Shown piece by piece: positions 33,158 to 41,396 of a DNA stretch of 64,000 nt (position 1 is its first letter; every line of letters starts with the position of its first letter). The DNA is from CAWVSB01 sp046710535. Lineage in GTDB: Bacteria; Pseudomonadota; Gammaproteobacteria; Pseudomonadales; CAWVSB01. The DNA is taken from assembly GCA_046710535.1 (NCBI GenBank), contig JBKEHH010000001.1:248001-312000 (forward strand). Reading direction: 5' to 3'. The notes under the pieces are model-generated. The model was not told the DNA's origin and made no database searches. It was given only the letters and a program-made list of their open reading frames with translations. Position numbers and translations under genes: made by a program.

Positions 33158-34570
33158 TTGGATAACTGTCACTTGGTAGAGAAATTACATACAGAGCAGG
33201 TAGAAGTTTGGTTGCAGCAGCAAACCGAAGGCATCTGTTTTGCCAAAGTTTTAAATCCTGCTAATTGGGATCAAAATCAGTTAGCCATAGAGTTTTATGT
33301 TGTATTTTTAAATTCTGTAAGTCCAGATCTCGCTTGCCGGCGAGTATTTATTTGTCTGGATGTTGATGATGAGACTTTTAACTTAACAGCTAAAGAAACT
33401 CAAGAAAAGCTAGCTAGTGGCGTTGGTATCGGAGATCAATATACTCGGCTGGTAAGCAGTTTAATAGGGGCTGACTTCGACTTAGCTAAACCAATTCCTC
33501 TTAACTCCGTCGCCATCAAAAAGCCTTGGGGCCAAGAAATTTGGTTTACTGGAGTTGAAGAGCGCGGCGTTTGTAAACTGACAAGTAGTAATGCCGTTAA
33601 TGTGCTTTTGCCGTTACTAACCGAGTTATTACCGAATACATTATTGGCGCAATCTCATGGTGAATTAATATTGCTAAAAATATTAGACCCGTTGCCTAAT
33701 CCAGTAATTGGCGATTTATATTTTGAGTTACATGAGAAAAAACGCGAAGTATATGTGGTTACTCATGTCGATACTGATGCTTGGCCAGATGGAGTAGGTG
33801 GTATTCGTTTTGGGTTTGATCAAAAGGTCGTAGCAAGCTTTAACAGTCAGGCGGATTTAAGGCAGGCGTATTTATCTGCTGTTGAAGCTTACGAGAAAGT
33901 TAGACGTAAGCTAGACCAATTATTAGATGCTAAGCGAGAAGAATATAATTATACGGCAGATCAACGTATATCAAGCGATATGTTTGATTCGTGGCTGCGG
34001 TCAATGGATCAGTCTTTGGTAAGGGCAGAAAAAGAACGCCGGACCGAGATGGAACGATTTAGCGCTATAAAACCGTTACGCGTTGGCGATGTGGTGAAAG
34101 TGCCGCTATATACGCCGCATTCTTTGCAGCATGGGGTTCGCACTGTAGAGTTTCAAACACCGGTGTATGAGCGAATGATATTGTCATTTGCGCAAAAGGT
34201 GTTAACTCAAAACCATTGGGATACCAAGCGAGCTGTTGAGTTAATGGATGTATCAGAGCCTAAAGACGAGCCATGTTTGCAGCTGCAGTTCATTGAGGGT
34301 GTTGTTATTGAGCGGATAGTTGATTTTGAAGACTTTGAAGTACAGCGGGTTTCACTGGCTCCTGGTGTCGATCTTGGCCATGGAATGCAAGGTCGTTATT
34401 GGCTGGCTATGTGTGTAGACGGGGAGTTATCGGTGGATAGCGTTGCTTTGCTAGCCGAGTCTGCATTGCTACTTCCGAAAACGCTTATTTCGGTATGTTT
34501 TCGCAATAATGGGGCCACAAATGCGACCCTATTATTGGCTACTCCTAAACTTACTGAAGATTCGTGTTGA
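33158..34570 (+). CDS. Phosphomannose isomerase-like cupin protein
   Basis: A 470-residue protein distantly resembling type I mannose-6-phosphate isomerases. KKPWGQEIWFTG at residues 121-132 recalls the family's KPWG start. ELHEKKREVYVVTHVD at 190-205 offers His192, Glu197 and His203 as metal-ligand candidates. VPLYTPHSLQHGV near 315-327 matches the conserved PHALGPGV-like strand. Residues 235-300 look helical and possibly coiled-coil. A second cupin-like region is near 395-460. The start is weak: TTG at 33158 without a clear ribosome site. Together with the adjacent GH84-like gene it may process an amino sugar or hexose phosphate; this is inference. Confidence 0.6.
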   Translation: MDNCHLVEKLHTEQVEVWLQQQTEGICFAKVLNPANWDQNQLAIEFYVVFLNSVSPDLACRRVFICLDVDDETFNLTAKETQEKLASGVGIGDQYTRLVSSLIGADFDLAKPIPLNSVAIKKPWGQEIWFTGVEERGVCKLTSSNAVNVLLPLLTELLPNTLLAQSHGELILLKILDPLPNPVIGDLYFELHEKKREVYVVTHVDTDAWPDGVGGIRFGFDQKVVASFNSQADLRQAYLSAVEAYEKVRRKLDQLLDAKREEYNYTADQRISSDMFDSWLRSMDQSLVRAEKERRTEMERFSAIKPLRVGDVVKVPLYTPHSLQHGVRTVEFQTPVYERMILSFAQKVLTQNHWDTKRAVELMDVSEPKDEPCLQLQFIEGVVIERIVDFEDFEVQRVSLAPGVDLGHGMQGRYWLAMCVDGELSVDSVALLAESALLLPKTLISVCFRNNGATNATLLLATPKLTEDSC

Positions 34571-34707
34571 ATGCAGTGAAATGTTGTGGCAGAATCTCGC
34601 CGTCTTTAAAGCATGAATAACAGTAAGACAGGTATTTTTTATTAAAAATCAAATGCTTAGGCAATATTTTAAGCGTTGATCTCGATTGTTAGTGCTTTAT
34701 AAGTTAT

Positions 34708-34792
34708 GCGGATGTGGTGAAATTGGTATACACGCTAGATTTAGGTTCTAGTGCCGCGAGGCGTGAGAGTTCGAGTCTCTCCATCCGCACCA
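34708..34792 (+). tRNA. tRNA-Leu (anticodon UAG)
   Basis: An 85-base tRNA with acceptor arms GCGGATG and CATCCGC, discriminator A and encoded CCA. The anticodon loop TTTAGGT between CTAGA and TCTAG gives UAG, which reads CUA and related CUN codons. It has the long variable arm (TGCCGCGAGGCGT) typical of leucine tRNA and is very close to E. coli tRNA-Leu(UAG). It lies directly before tig, as in Pseudomonas. A small CTCAC/GTGAG hairpin at 34803-34816 lacks a T tract, so read-through into tig is likely. The 137 bases before the tRNA show no clear gene. Confidence 0.97.
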
Positions 34793-34874
34793 TTCATTTA
34801 TTCTCACAACAGTGAGCTTAAGCTAGGCAGTTATCATATGCCTGTTAATGATATTTAGAATATGAGGTTTTGAC

Positions 34875-36188
34875 ATGCAGGTTAGTATTGAAACGACTAC
34901 AGGCCTAGAACGTCGTTTAACTGTAGGTGTTCCAGCAGAGCAGGTTGATAAAGAAGTTGATCAACGTCTTCAGAAAGCATCGAAACAAGTTCGTATTCCT
35001 GGTTTCAGAGCCGGCAAAGTACCAATGAAAATTGTTCGTCAGCGTTACGGTGCTGGTGTTCGTCAAGAAGTTGTTGGCGAAGTAATGAGTCGCTCATTTT
35101 ACGAAGCAGTAGTGCAAGAGAAATTGCAGCCCGCAGGCCAGCCAACCATCGAGCCTAAGCAAGATGTGACAGGTAAAGATCTACAATATGTAGCAACTTT
35201 CGAAGTGTTGCCTGAAGTGGTCGTTAGCGACTTGGCTAACGTCACTATAGAGCGACCAAGCGCTGACGTAACTGAAGCTGATATTGATAAAATGATTGAG
35301 CTTTTCCGTGAGCAACAAGGCTCTTGGGAAGTAGTCGATCGCGGTGCAGCAGACAAAGACCAAGTTAAGATTGATTACATGGGAACCAAAGACGGCGAAG
35401 AATTTGCCGGCGGCAGCGCTCAAGGTAGCGCGCTAGTGCTTGGTTCTGGTCAAATGATTACCGGTTTTGAAAGCGGCCTTGAAGGCGCGAAAGCCGGTGA
35501 AGAAAAGGTACTTGCCTTAACCTTCCCAGAAGATTATCACAGCGACGAGTTAAAAGGAGCTGCAGTAGAGTTCAAAGTGACTGTCCACGAAGTAGCGACA
35601 AGAAAAGTTGCTGAGTTAACAGCAGAGTTCTTTTCTACTTATGGCGTTAAAGACGGCGGTGTTGAAGAGTTTCGCGTTGAAGTGCGTAAAAACATGGAAC
35701 GTGAATTGAAAAACATTGTACGTCGCGTTGTTAAGCAAAGCGTAATGGATCAGTTACAGGAAGCTAACGAAGTTCAGGTACCTGCAGCATTGGCTGCTAA
35801 TGAGATTAAAGCGCTTAAAGGACAGATGTTCCAGCAGTTTGGGGGTATGCAGGGTAATTTTGACGAGTCTATCTTACCGGACGATATGTTCACAGAGCAG
35901 GCTGAGAAACGCGTTGCCTTAGGTCTAATCATTCGCAGTATTATCGAGTCAGCCGAAATAACGGCTGATAAAGAACTTATACAGCAAGAGATCGCTGAGA
36001 TCGCTTCCACCTATGAACAACCGCAAGAAGTCGTTGAGTATTACAACTCAAATCAAGAATTAACTCAGTCTATTGAAAGTAGCGTCCTTGAAAACCAAGT
36101 AGTTGACCACATATTGGCATCAGCAAGCGTCACTGAGGTTAGCAAAAGCTATGATGAAGTTATCGCAATGGGCTCTAAAACCCAGTAA
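34875..36188 (+). CDS. tig: Trigger factor, ribosome-associated chaperone
   Basis: A 437-residue chaperone and peptidyl-prolyl isomerase that meets nascent chains at the ribosome exit. The ribosome-binding signature GFRAGKVPMKIV lies at residues 43-54. The FKBP-type domain is at about residues 150-245 (VKIDYMG, GQMITGFESGLEGAKAGE), followed by the helical C-terminal substrate cradle. GAGG precedes the ATG. It heads the proteostasis block tig-clpP-clpX-lon. Confidence 0.97.
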   Translation: MQVSIETTTGLERRLTVGVPAEQVDKEVDQRLQKASKQVRIPGFRAGKVPMKIVRQRYGAGVRQEVVGEVMSRSFYEAVVQEKLQPAGQPTIEPKQDVTGKDLQYVATFEVLPEVVVSDLANVTIERPSADVTEADIDKMIELFREQQGSWEVVDRGAADKDQVKIDYMGTKDGEEFAGGSAQGSALVLGSGQMITGFESGLEGAKAGEEKVLALTFPEDYHSDELKGAAVEFKVTVHEVATRKVAELTAEFFSTYGVKDGGVEEFRVEVRKNMERELKNIVRRVVKQSVMDQLQEANEVQVPAALAANEIKALKGQMFQQFGGMQGNFDESILPDDMFTEQAEKRVALGLIIRSIIESAEITADKELIQQEIAEIASTYEQPQEVVEYYNSNQELTQSIESSVLENQVVDHILASASVTEVSKSYDEVIAMGSKTQ

Positions 36189-36323
36189 TGATTTGGGCCA
36201 TGTGTCCGTATTCTTCCTTTGTTTTCCAAAAATGTCATAAATAAGCGATAGCTGAGAGGCTAGCGCTTGATTTACGTTGCCTGCTCGAATATGTTTGGAT
36301 TATTAGATAACTAGGAAATTGAT

Positions 36324-36959
36324 ATGTCGATAGTTAGACCCTTTGGTAATAACCCTTTAGATTTAAATAATGTTGGCTTAGTGCCAATGGTTGTAGAACA
36401 AACCTCCCGTGGGGAGCGTTCTTATGATATATATTCACGTCTGTTAAAAGAGCGAGTAATATTTTTGGTGGGCCAAGTCGAAGACTATATGGCTAACCTG
36501 ATAGTGGCTCAAATGCTTTTTTTAGAGGCTGAAAACCCTGACAAAGATATCCATTTGTACATTAACTCTCCAGGCGGTTCGGTAACAGCTGGCTTGTCTA
36601 TTTATGACACAATGCAGTTTATCAAGCCCGATATTAGCACTACAGTTATCGGTCAAGCAGCTAGCATGGGTGCATTTTTGCTAACCGCCGGTGCCCACGG
36701 CAAGCGTTACGCACTACCTAACGCTAGAACCATGATTCATCAGCCTAGCGGCGGTGCTCAAGGCCAAGCTACTGATATTGATATACAGGCTAAAGAAATT
36801 CTAATTATTAGAGAAAGGCTAAATATCTTAATGGCCAAGCATACCGGCCAAGACGTTGAAACTATTCGACGAGATACCGAACGCGATAACTTTATGGATG
36901 CACAGACCTCTGCAAGTTATGGTTTGGTAGATGAAGTAATAGAACAAAGACCTGTTTAA
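36324..36959 (+). CDS. clpP: ATP-dependent Clp protease proteolytic subunit
   Basis: A 211-residue serine protease subunit. The triad is Ser114 in GQAASMGAF, His139 in MIHQPSGG and Asp188 near ERDNFMD, each offset as in unprocessed E. coli ClpP. The first 15 or so residues are the expected propeptide. It forms the tetradecameric chamber served by ClpX, encoded 78 bases downstream. AGGAAA precedes the ATG. Confidence 0.98.
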   Translation: MSIVRPFGNNPLDLNNVGLVPMVVEQTSRGERSYDIYSRLLKERVIFLVGQVEDYMANLIVAQMLFLEAENPDKDIHLYINSPGGSVTAGLSIYDTMQFIKPDISTTVIGQAASMGAFLLTAGAHGKRYALPNARTMIHQPSGGAQGQATDIDIQAKEILIIRERLNILMAKHTGQDVETIRRDTERDNFMDAQTSASYGLVDEVIEQRPV

Positions 36960-37037
36960 ATTAGGGCTTTCGGGCTTGCAAAATAGCTCGAAATTGAGCA
37001 TCTTAGGCACTGTTAAAGAATTGAGGTTAGAAAAACG

Positions 37038-38336
37038 ATGGTTGATGAAACCCGCGGCGGAGATGACAAAGGTAAACTTTTGTACTGCTCTTTTTGTGGC
37101 AAAAGCCAAAATGAGGTGCGTAAGCTAATTGCTGGGCCTTCGGTATTCGTTTGCGACGAATGCGTAGATCTATGTAATGACATTATTCGTGAAGAAGTTC
37201 AAGAGAGCTCCAATAGTGATGGTGAGTCGCCGCTTCCTACGCCACAAGAAATAAGTAACATTCTTGATGATTATGTTATTGGCCAGACCCGTGCTAAGAA
37301 AGTGCTGGCTGTGGCCGTCTACAACCACTATAAACGGTTGCGTTATGGTGACTCTGCTGCCGGTAAAAAAGATGATGGGGTTGAACTAAGTAAAAGTAAT
37401 ATTTTGCTAGTCGGCCCAACTGGTAGTGGTAAAACATTGTTGGCTGAAACCTTAGCACGCTTGCTTGATGTGCCATTCACCATTGCCGATGCAACAACGT
37501 TAACCGAAGCTGGTTATGTTGGTGAAGATGTCGAAAATATCATTCAAAAATTGCTACAAAAATGCGATTACGACGTCGATAAAGCCCAAATGGGAATTGT
37601 TTATATTGATGAAATAGATAAAATATCACGTAAATCTGATAACCCGTCAATTACCCGTGATGTGTCTGGTGAGGGCGTGCAGCAAGCATTGCTTAAGCTG
37701 ATAGAAGGAACCGTAGCATCTGTTCCACCTCAAGGTGGTCGTAAACACCCGCAGCAAGAGTTTTTGCAAGTAGATACGTCTAATATCCTGTTTATTTGTG
37801 GTGGTGCATTCTCTGGTCTAGAGAAAATTATTCGTGATCGCTCAGAAAAAGGCGGCATTGGTTTTGGTGCTGAAGTGACGTCTAAGGAAGAAGGGCGAAA
37901 TATCGGCGAGTTACTGCATGATCTAGAGGCTGAAGATTTAGTGCGCTTTGGGTTGATACCTGAGTTTGTTGGTCGTCTACCAATGATTGCTACGCTTGAA
38001 GAATTAGATGAAAAAGCATTGATGCAAATATTAACGGAACCTAAAAACTCACTTACTAAGCAATACGCTAAGTTGTTTGAGATGGAAGGCGTTGATGTTG
38101 ACTTTCGCGAAGACGGTTTGCGTGCTGTAGCCCTTAAGGCAATGCAGCGAAAAACTGGCGCACGTGGTTTGCGCTCGATTCTTGAAGCAGTATTGCTTGA
38201 TTCTATGTTTCGTATTCCTTCAGAAGATAACGTAAGTAAGGTGGTTATTGACGAGTCGGTTATAAATGGCGACTCTGAACCGTTAATCGTTTATCAGGCA
38301 AAAGAGCCATTAGAAAAAATCGCTGCTAAAGAATAA
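37038..38336 (+). CDS. clpX: ATP-dependent Clp protease ATPase subunit ClpX
   Basis: A 432-residue AAA+ unfoldase. The N-terminal zinc-binding domain has Cys pairs in CSFCGKS and CDECVDLC near residues 17-45. Walker A is GPTGSGKT near residue 126, Walker B is VYIDEIDKI, and the pore loop is GYVGEDV. The ClpP-docking IGF-like loop is present as GGIGFGAEV. It recognises tagged substrates and feeds them to ClpP. Gene order clpP-clpX-lon is conserved. Confidence 0.98.
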   Translation: MVDETRGGDDKGKLLYCSFCGKSQNEVRKLIAGPSVFVCDECVDLCNDIIREEVQESSNSDGESPLPTPQEISNILDDYVIGQTRAKKVLAVAVYNHYKRLRYGDSAAGKKDDGVELSKSNILLVGPTGSGKTLLAETLARLLDVPFTIADATTLTEAGYVGEDVENIIQKLLQKCDYDVDKAQMGIVYIDEIDKISRKSDNPSITRDVSGEGVQQALLKLIEGTVASVPPQGGRKHPQQEFLQVDTSNILFICGGAFSGLEKIIRDRSEKGGIGFGAEVTSKEEGRNIGELLHDLEAEDLVRFGLIPEFVGRLPMIATLEELDEKALMQILTEPKNSLTKQYAKLFEMEGVDVDFREDGLRAVALKAMQRKTGARGLRSILEAVLLDSMFRIPSEDNVSKVVIDESVINGDSEPLIVYQAKEPLEKIAAKE

Positions 38337-38467
38337 AGTCCTGCATTATATGGCTAGAGTCACATTTCGTGGCTTTAGCCCCTTGAAATTCTCCCAATAA
38401 ACCTCATCTCTGTTATTGTTACTTTTAATGATAGTCGGGCTGCAGCCCGTTGCAATGGAGCTTATTT

Positions 38468-40912
38468 GTGTCAGCCGAGCAAGATTCAACAATTCAATCG
38501 AAAACCCGCTTTCCACTTCTACCGTTAAGAGATGTGGTTGTGTATCCGCATATGGTTATTCCATTATTTGTCGGCCGAGAACGTTCGATTAACGCGCTTG
38601 AAGAAGCGATGAAAGACGATAAGCAAGTACTGTTGGTGGCACAGAAACATGCCGGTGACGATAACCCTGAGTTAACCGATATATATGAAATTGGCGCTAT
38701 TGCGACTATTTTACAGCTATTAAAATTGCCTGACGGTACGGTAAAAGTGCTGGTTGAAGGCAGTGAGCGCGTTACTGTTACACAAGTTGATGATTTGGGT
38801 TCACATTTACAGGGCAATGTGGAAAAGCTGGTTGGTGAGCAATTATCCAGCAAAGAGGAAGACCTGCTGGCTAAGTCACTGCTGGAACAGTTTGAAGAGT
38901 ATGTTGGCCAAAGTAAAAAAGTTCCGCCTGAAGTAATGACATCACTGAATGGAATAGAAGATGCAGGTCGTCTTGCCGATACCATTGCCGCGCATATGTC
39001 GTTAAGTATTGAAAAGAAACAAGCTATTTTGGAACTGGCAGATGTTGGTGAGCGGGTTGAGCATATGCTTGGTTTGCTTAATGCCGAGGCTGATGTTTTT
39101 AGCGTTGAAAAAAGAATTCGTGGTCGCGTTAAAAAACAAATGGAAAAAAGTCAGCGTGAGTACTATTTGAATGAGCAAATGAAAGCGATTCAAAAAGAGT
39201 TAGGTGATATGGACGATGCACCTAATGAATTTGAAGCGTTACAGAAAAAAATTGATGAGGCAGGAATGTCCGCGGAAGCGTTAGAGAAGACTAATTCCGA
39301 GTTAAATAAGTTGAAAATGATGTCGCCAATGTCAGCCGAGGCTTCGGTTGTTCGTGGCTATGTTGATTGGATGTTAAGTGTGCCTTGGAAAAAGCGCAGT
39401 AAAATCAAGTTAGACTTAGCTAAGGCATCTAAAGTGTTAGACACTGACCATTTCGGTTTAGAAGAAGTAAAAGAGCGTATATTGGAATACTTAGCCGTTC
39501 AAAAACGAGTTAAGAAGTTAAATGGGCCGGTGCTATGTTTAGTTGGTCCTCCTGGAGTAGGCAAAACGTCTTTAGGCGAGTCTATTGCCAAGGCTACTAA
39601 TAGAAAATACGTGCGTATGGCCTTGGGTGGTGTTCGTGACGAGGCCGAAATACGTGGGCACAGACGGACCTATATAGGCTCTATGCCGGGTAAAATCATT
39701 CAAAAAATGTCCAAAGTGGAGGTTAAAAACCCTCTATTTTTGTTAGATGAAATTGACAAAATGGGCATGGATAATCGTGGTGATCCAGCATCAGCGATGT
39801 TGGAAGTGCTAGATCCCGAACAAAATAATTCATTTAATGATCATTATTTAGAAGTTGATTATGACTTGTCTGATGTGATGTTTATATGTACTGCAAATAC
39901 TATGAATATCCCTGCACCGTTGTTGGATAGAATGGAAGTTATTCGTATTCCAGGGTATACCGAAGCAGAGAAGGTCAGCATCGCTAAGCAGTATTTAGTA
40001 ACCAAACAGCTTAAGAAGAATGGCCTCAAAGATGGTGAGTTATGTTTCGAAGACTCAGCATTCGTTGATATGGTGCGTCATTACACTCGAGAAGCTGGAG
40101 TGAGAAGTCTAGAGCGTGAAATAGCAAAAGTTTGTCGTAAAGCGGTAAAAGAATTGACCTTGAAAGAAAGAGGATTTCCAATAACTGTTGGTAGTGATCA
40201 GCTAGAGCACTTTTTAGGTGTTAAAAAGTTCAGTTATGGACAGGCAGAAGAAGATAATCAGGTAGGTCAGGTAACAGGCTTAGCTTGGACTTCCGTTGGC
40301 GGTGAAATTTTAACTATTGAGGCTGCCGCTCTAGTTGGTAAAGGACGTCAGGTTAAAACTGGCTCGCTTGGCGATGTTATGCAGGAATCTATTCTAGCAG
40401 CGACCACAGTAGTTAGAAGTCGCTCACAAATCCTCGGTATTCCGGCGATCGCGCATGAGAAGTACGACTTGCACATACATGTCCCTGAAGGTGCTACACC
40501 AAAAGATGGGCCTAGCGCGGGTGTTGGGATGTGCACCGCTATTGTGTCGGTGTTGACTAATACACCAGTCAGATCTGATGTGGCTATGACTGGCGAGATC
40601 ACGCTGCGCGGGCAAGTACTAGCTATTGGTGGCTTAAAAGAGAAGTTACTTGCAGCGCATCGTGGCGGTATTAAAACGGTTATTATTCCTGAAGAAAACG
40701 AACGTGATTTAAAAGAAATTCCGGCCAACATTAAAGCGGATTTACAAATCAAACCAGTTAAGTGGATTGATGAAGTGTTAGAAATAGCATTAGAGTCTAT
40801 GCCAAAGCCACTATCAGATGAGGAATTTCTAGCTGGCACTGACACTAAAACCTCTAACACTAAACTTGATGATGGTAAAGAAGAAGATGAGGGTCGCGTG
40901 AATACTCACTAG
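38468..40912 (+). CDS. lon: ATP-dependent protease Lon
   Basis: An 814-residue LonA protease. The N-terminal substrate domain starts at FPLLPLRDVVVYPHM. The AAA+ module has Walker A GPPGVGKTS and Walker B FLLDEIDKM. The catalytic Ser lies in PKDGPSAGVGM and the Lys in GLKEKLLAAHRGG. I start at GTG 38468 because GGAG is placed seven bases upstream; a TTG six codons earlier lacks a site. The C terminus has an acidic/Thr-rich tail of about 30 residues beyond the protease domain. It degrades misfolded and regulatory proteins. Confidence 0.97.
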   Translation: MSAEQDSTIQSKTRFPLLPLRDVVVYPHMVIPLFVGRERSINALEEAMKDDKQVLLVAQKHAGDDNPELTDIYEIGAIATILQLLKLPDGTVKVLVEGSERVTVTQVDDLGSHLQGNVEKLVGEQLSSKEEDLLAKSLLEQFEEYVGQSKKVPPEVMTSLNGIEDAGRLADTIAAHMSLSIEKKQAILELADVGERVEHMLGLLNAEADVFSVEKRIRGRVKKQMEKSQREYYLNEQMKAIQKELGDMDDAPNEFEALQKKIDEAGMSAEALEKTNSELNKLKMMSPMSAEASVVRGYVDWMLSVPWKKRSKIKLDLAKASKVLDTDHFGLEEVKERILEYLAVQKRVKKLNGPVLCLVGPPGVGKTSLGESIAKATNRKYVRMALGGVRDEAEIRGHRRTYIGSMPGKIIQKMSKVEVKNPLFLLDEIDKMGMDNRGDPASAMLEVLDPEQNNSFNDHYLEVDYDLSDVMFICTANTMNIPAPLLDRMEVIRIPGYTEAEKVSIAKQYLVTKQLKKNGLKDGELCFEDSAFVDMVRHYTREAGVRSLEREIAKVCRKAVKELTLKERGFPITVGSDQLEHFLGVKKFSYGQAEEDNQVGQVTGLAWTSVGGEILTIEAAALVGKGRQVKTGSLGDVMQESILAATTVVRSRSQILGIPAIAHEKYDLHIHVPEGATPKDGPSAGVGMCTAIVSVLTNTPVRSDVAMTGEITLRGQVLAIGGLKEKLLAAHRGGIKTVIIPEENERDLKEIPANIKADLQIKPVKWIDEVLEIALESMPKPLSDEEFLAGTDTKTSNTKLDDGKEEDEGRVNTH

Positions 40913-41031
40913 ACAATAGCTTTATTACCTTGACCAGTAGTAAGGCAGTTGGTATAAATAAACCTCGAAATATAAGGCACGCCTCTCGTAACTTATAAAA
41001 AAAAACAAATTAATGGATAAAGGTGAATACT

Positions 41032-41304
41032 GTGAATAAATCTGAACTTATCGATGCAATTGCCGCTTCAGCTGACCTTTCTAAAGCAGACGCTGGTCGT
41101 GCCTTGGATAGTGTTATTGATTCAGTTACTGGTGCATTAAAAAATGGCGATCAAGTGTCGCTAGTTGGTTTTGGTACATTTTCTGTGAAGCAGCGCGCAG
41201 CGCGCACTGGTCGTAACCCGCGCACTGGTGAAGCGATACAAATCAAAGCCTCAAACGTACCTGGTTTTAAAGCCGGTAAAGCATTAAAAGACGCTTGTAA
41301 CTAA
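41032..41304 (+). CDS. hupB: DNA-binding protein HU-beta
   Basis: A 90-residue histone-like protein with the canonical start NKSELIDAIAASADLSKADA and the DNA-binding arm around GRNPRTGEAIQIKAS. The start is GTG at 41032, with AAGGTGA upstream; an in-frame GTG three codons earlier would add non-conserved residues. HU bends and compacts DNA. It follows lon by 119 bases and is ended by a strong terminator. Confidence 0.97.
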   Translation: MNKSELIDAIAASADLSKADAGRALDSVIDSVTGALKNGDQVSLVGFGTFSVKQRAARTGRNPRTGEAIQIKASNVPGFKAGKALKDACN

Positions 41305-41342
41305 AAGTACTTTAATTGCATTAACAGCAAGGTAAAACAATT

Positions 41343-41373
41343 AAAGGCGCATCCATTGAGATGCGCCTTTTTT
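41343..41373 (+). terminator. Rho-independent terminator after hupB
   Basis: Arms AAAGGCGCATC and GATGCGCCTTT pair perfectly around a six-base loop and run into six T. It separates hupB from ppiD, whose ribosome site begins about 12 bases further on. Confidence 0.92.
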
Positions 41374-41396
41374 AATATTTGAATAAGAGGTTTTTC

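Noticed and set aside
34676..34703. TTGATC-N16-TATAAG before tRNA-Leu as a promoter
   Set aside because: Its transcript would start inside or at the mature 5' end of the tRNA (34708), leaving no precursor; the real promoter is probably further upstream.
34803..34816. CTCAC/GTGAG hairpin after tRNA-Leu as a terminator
   Set aside because: The stem is only five pairs and no T tract follows; read-through into tig is more likely.
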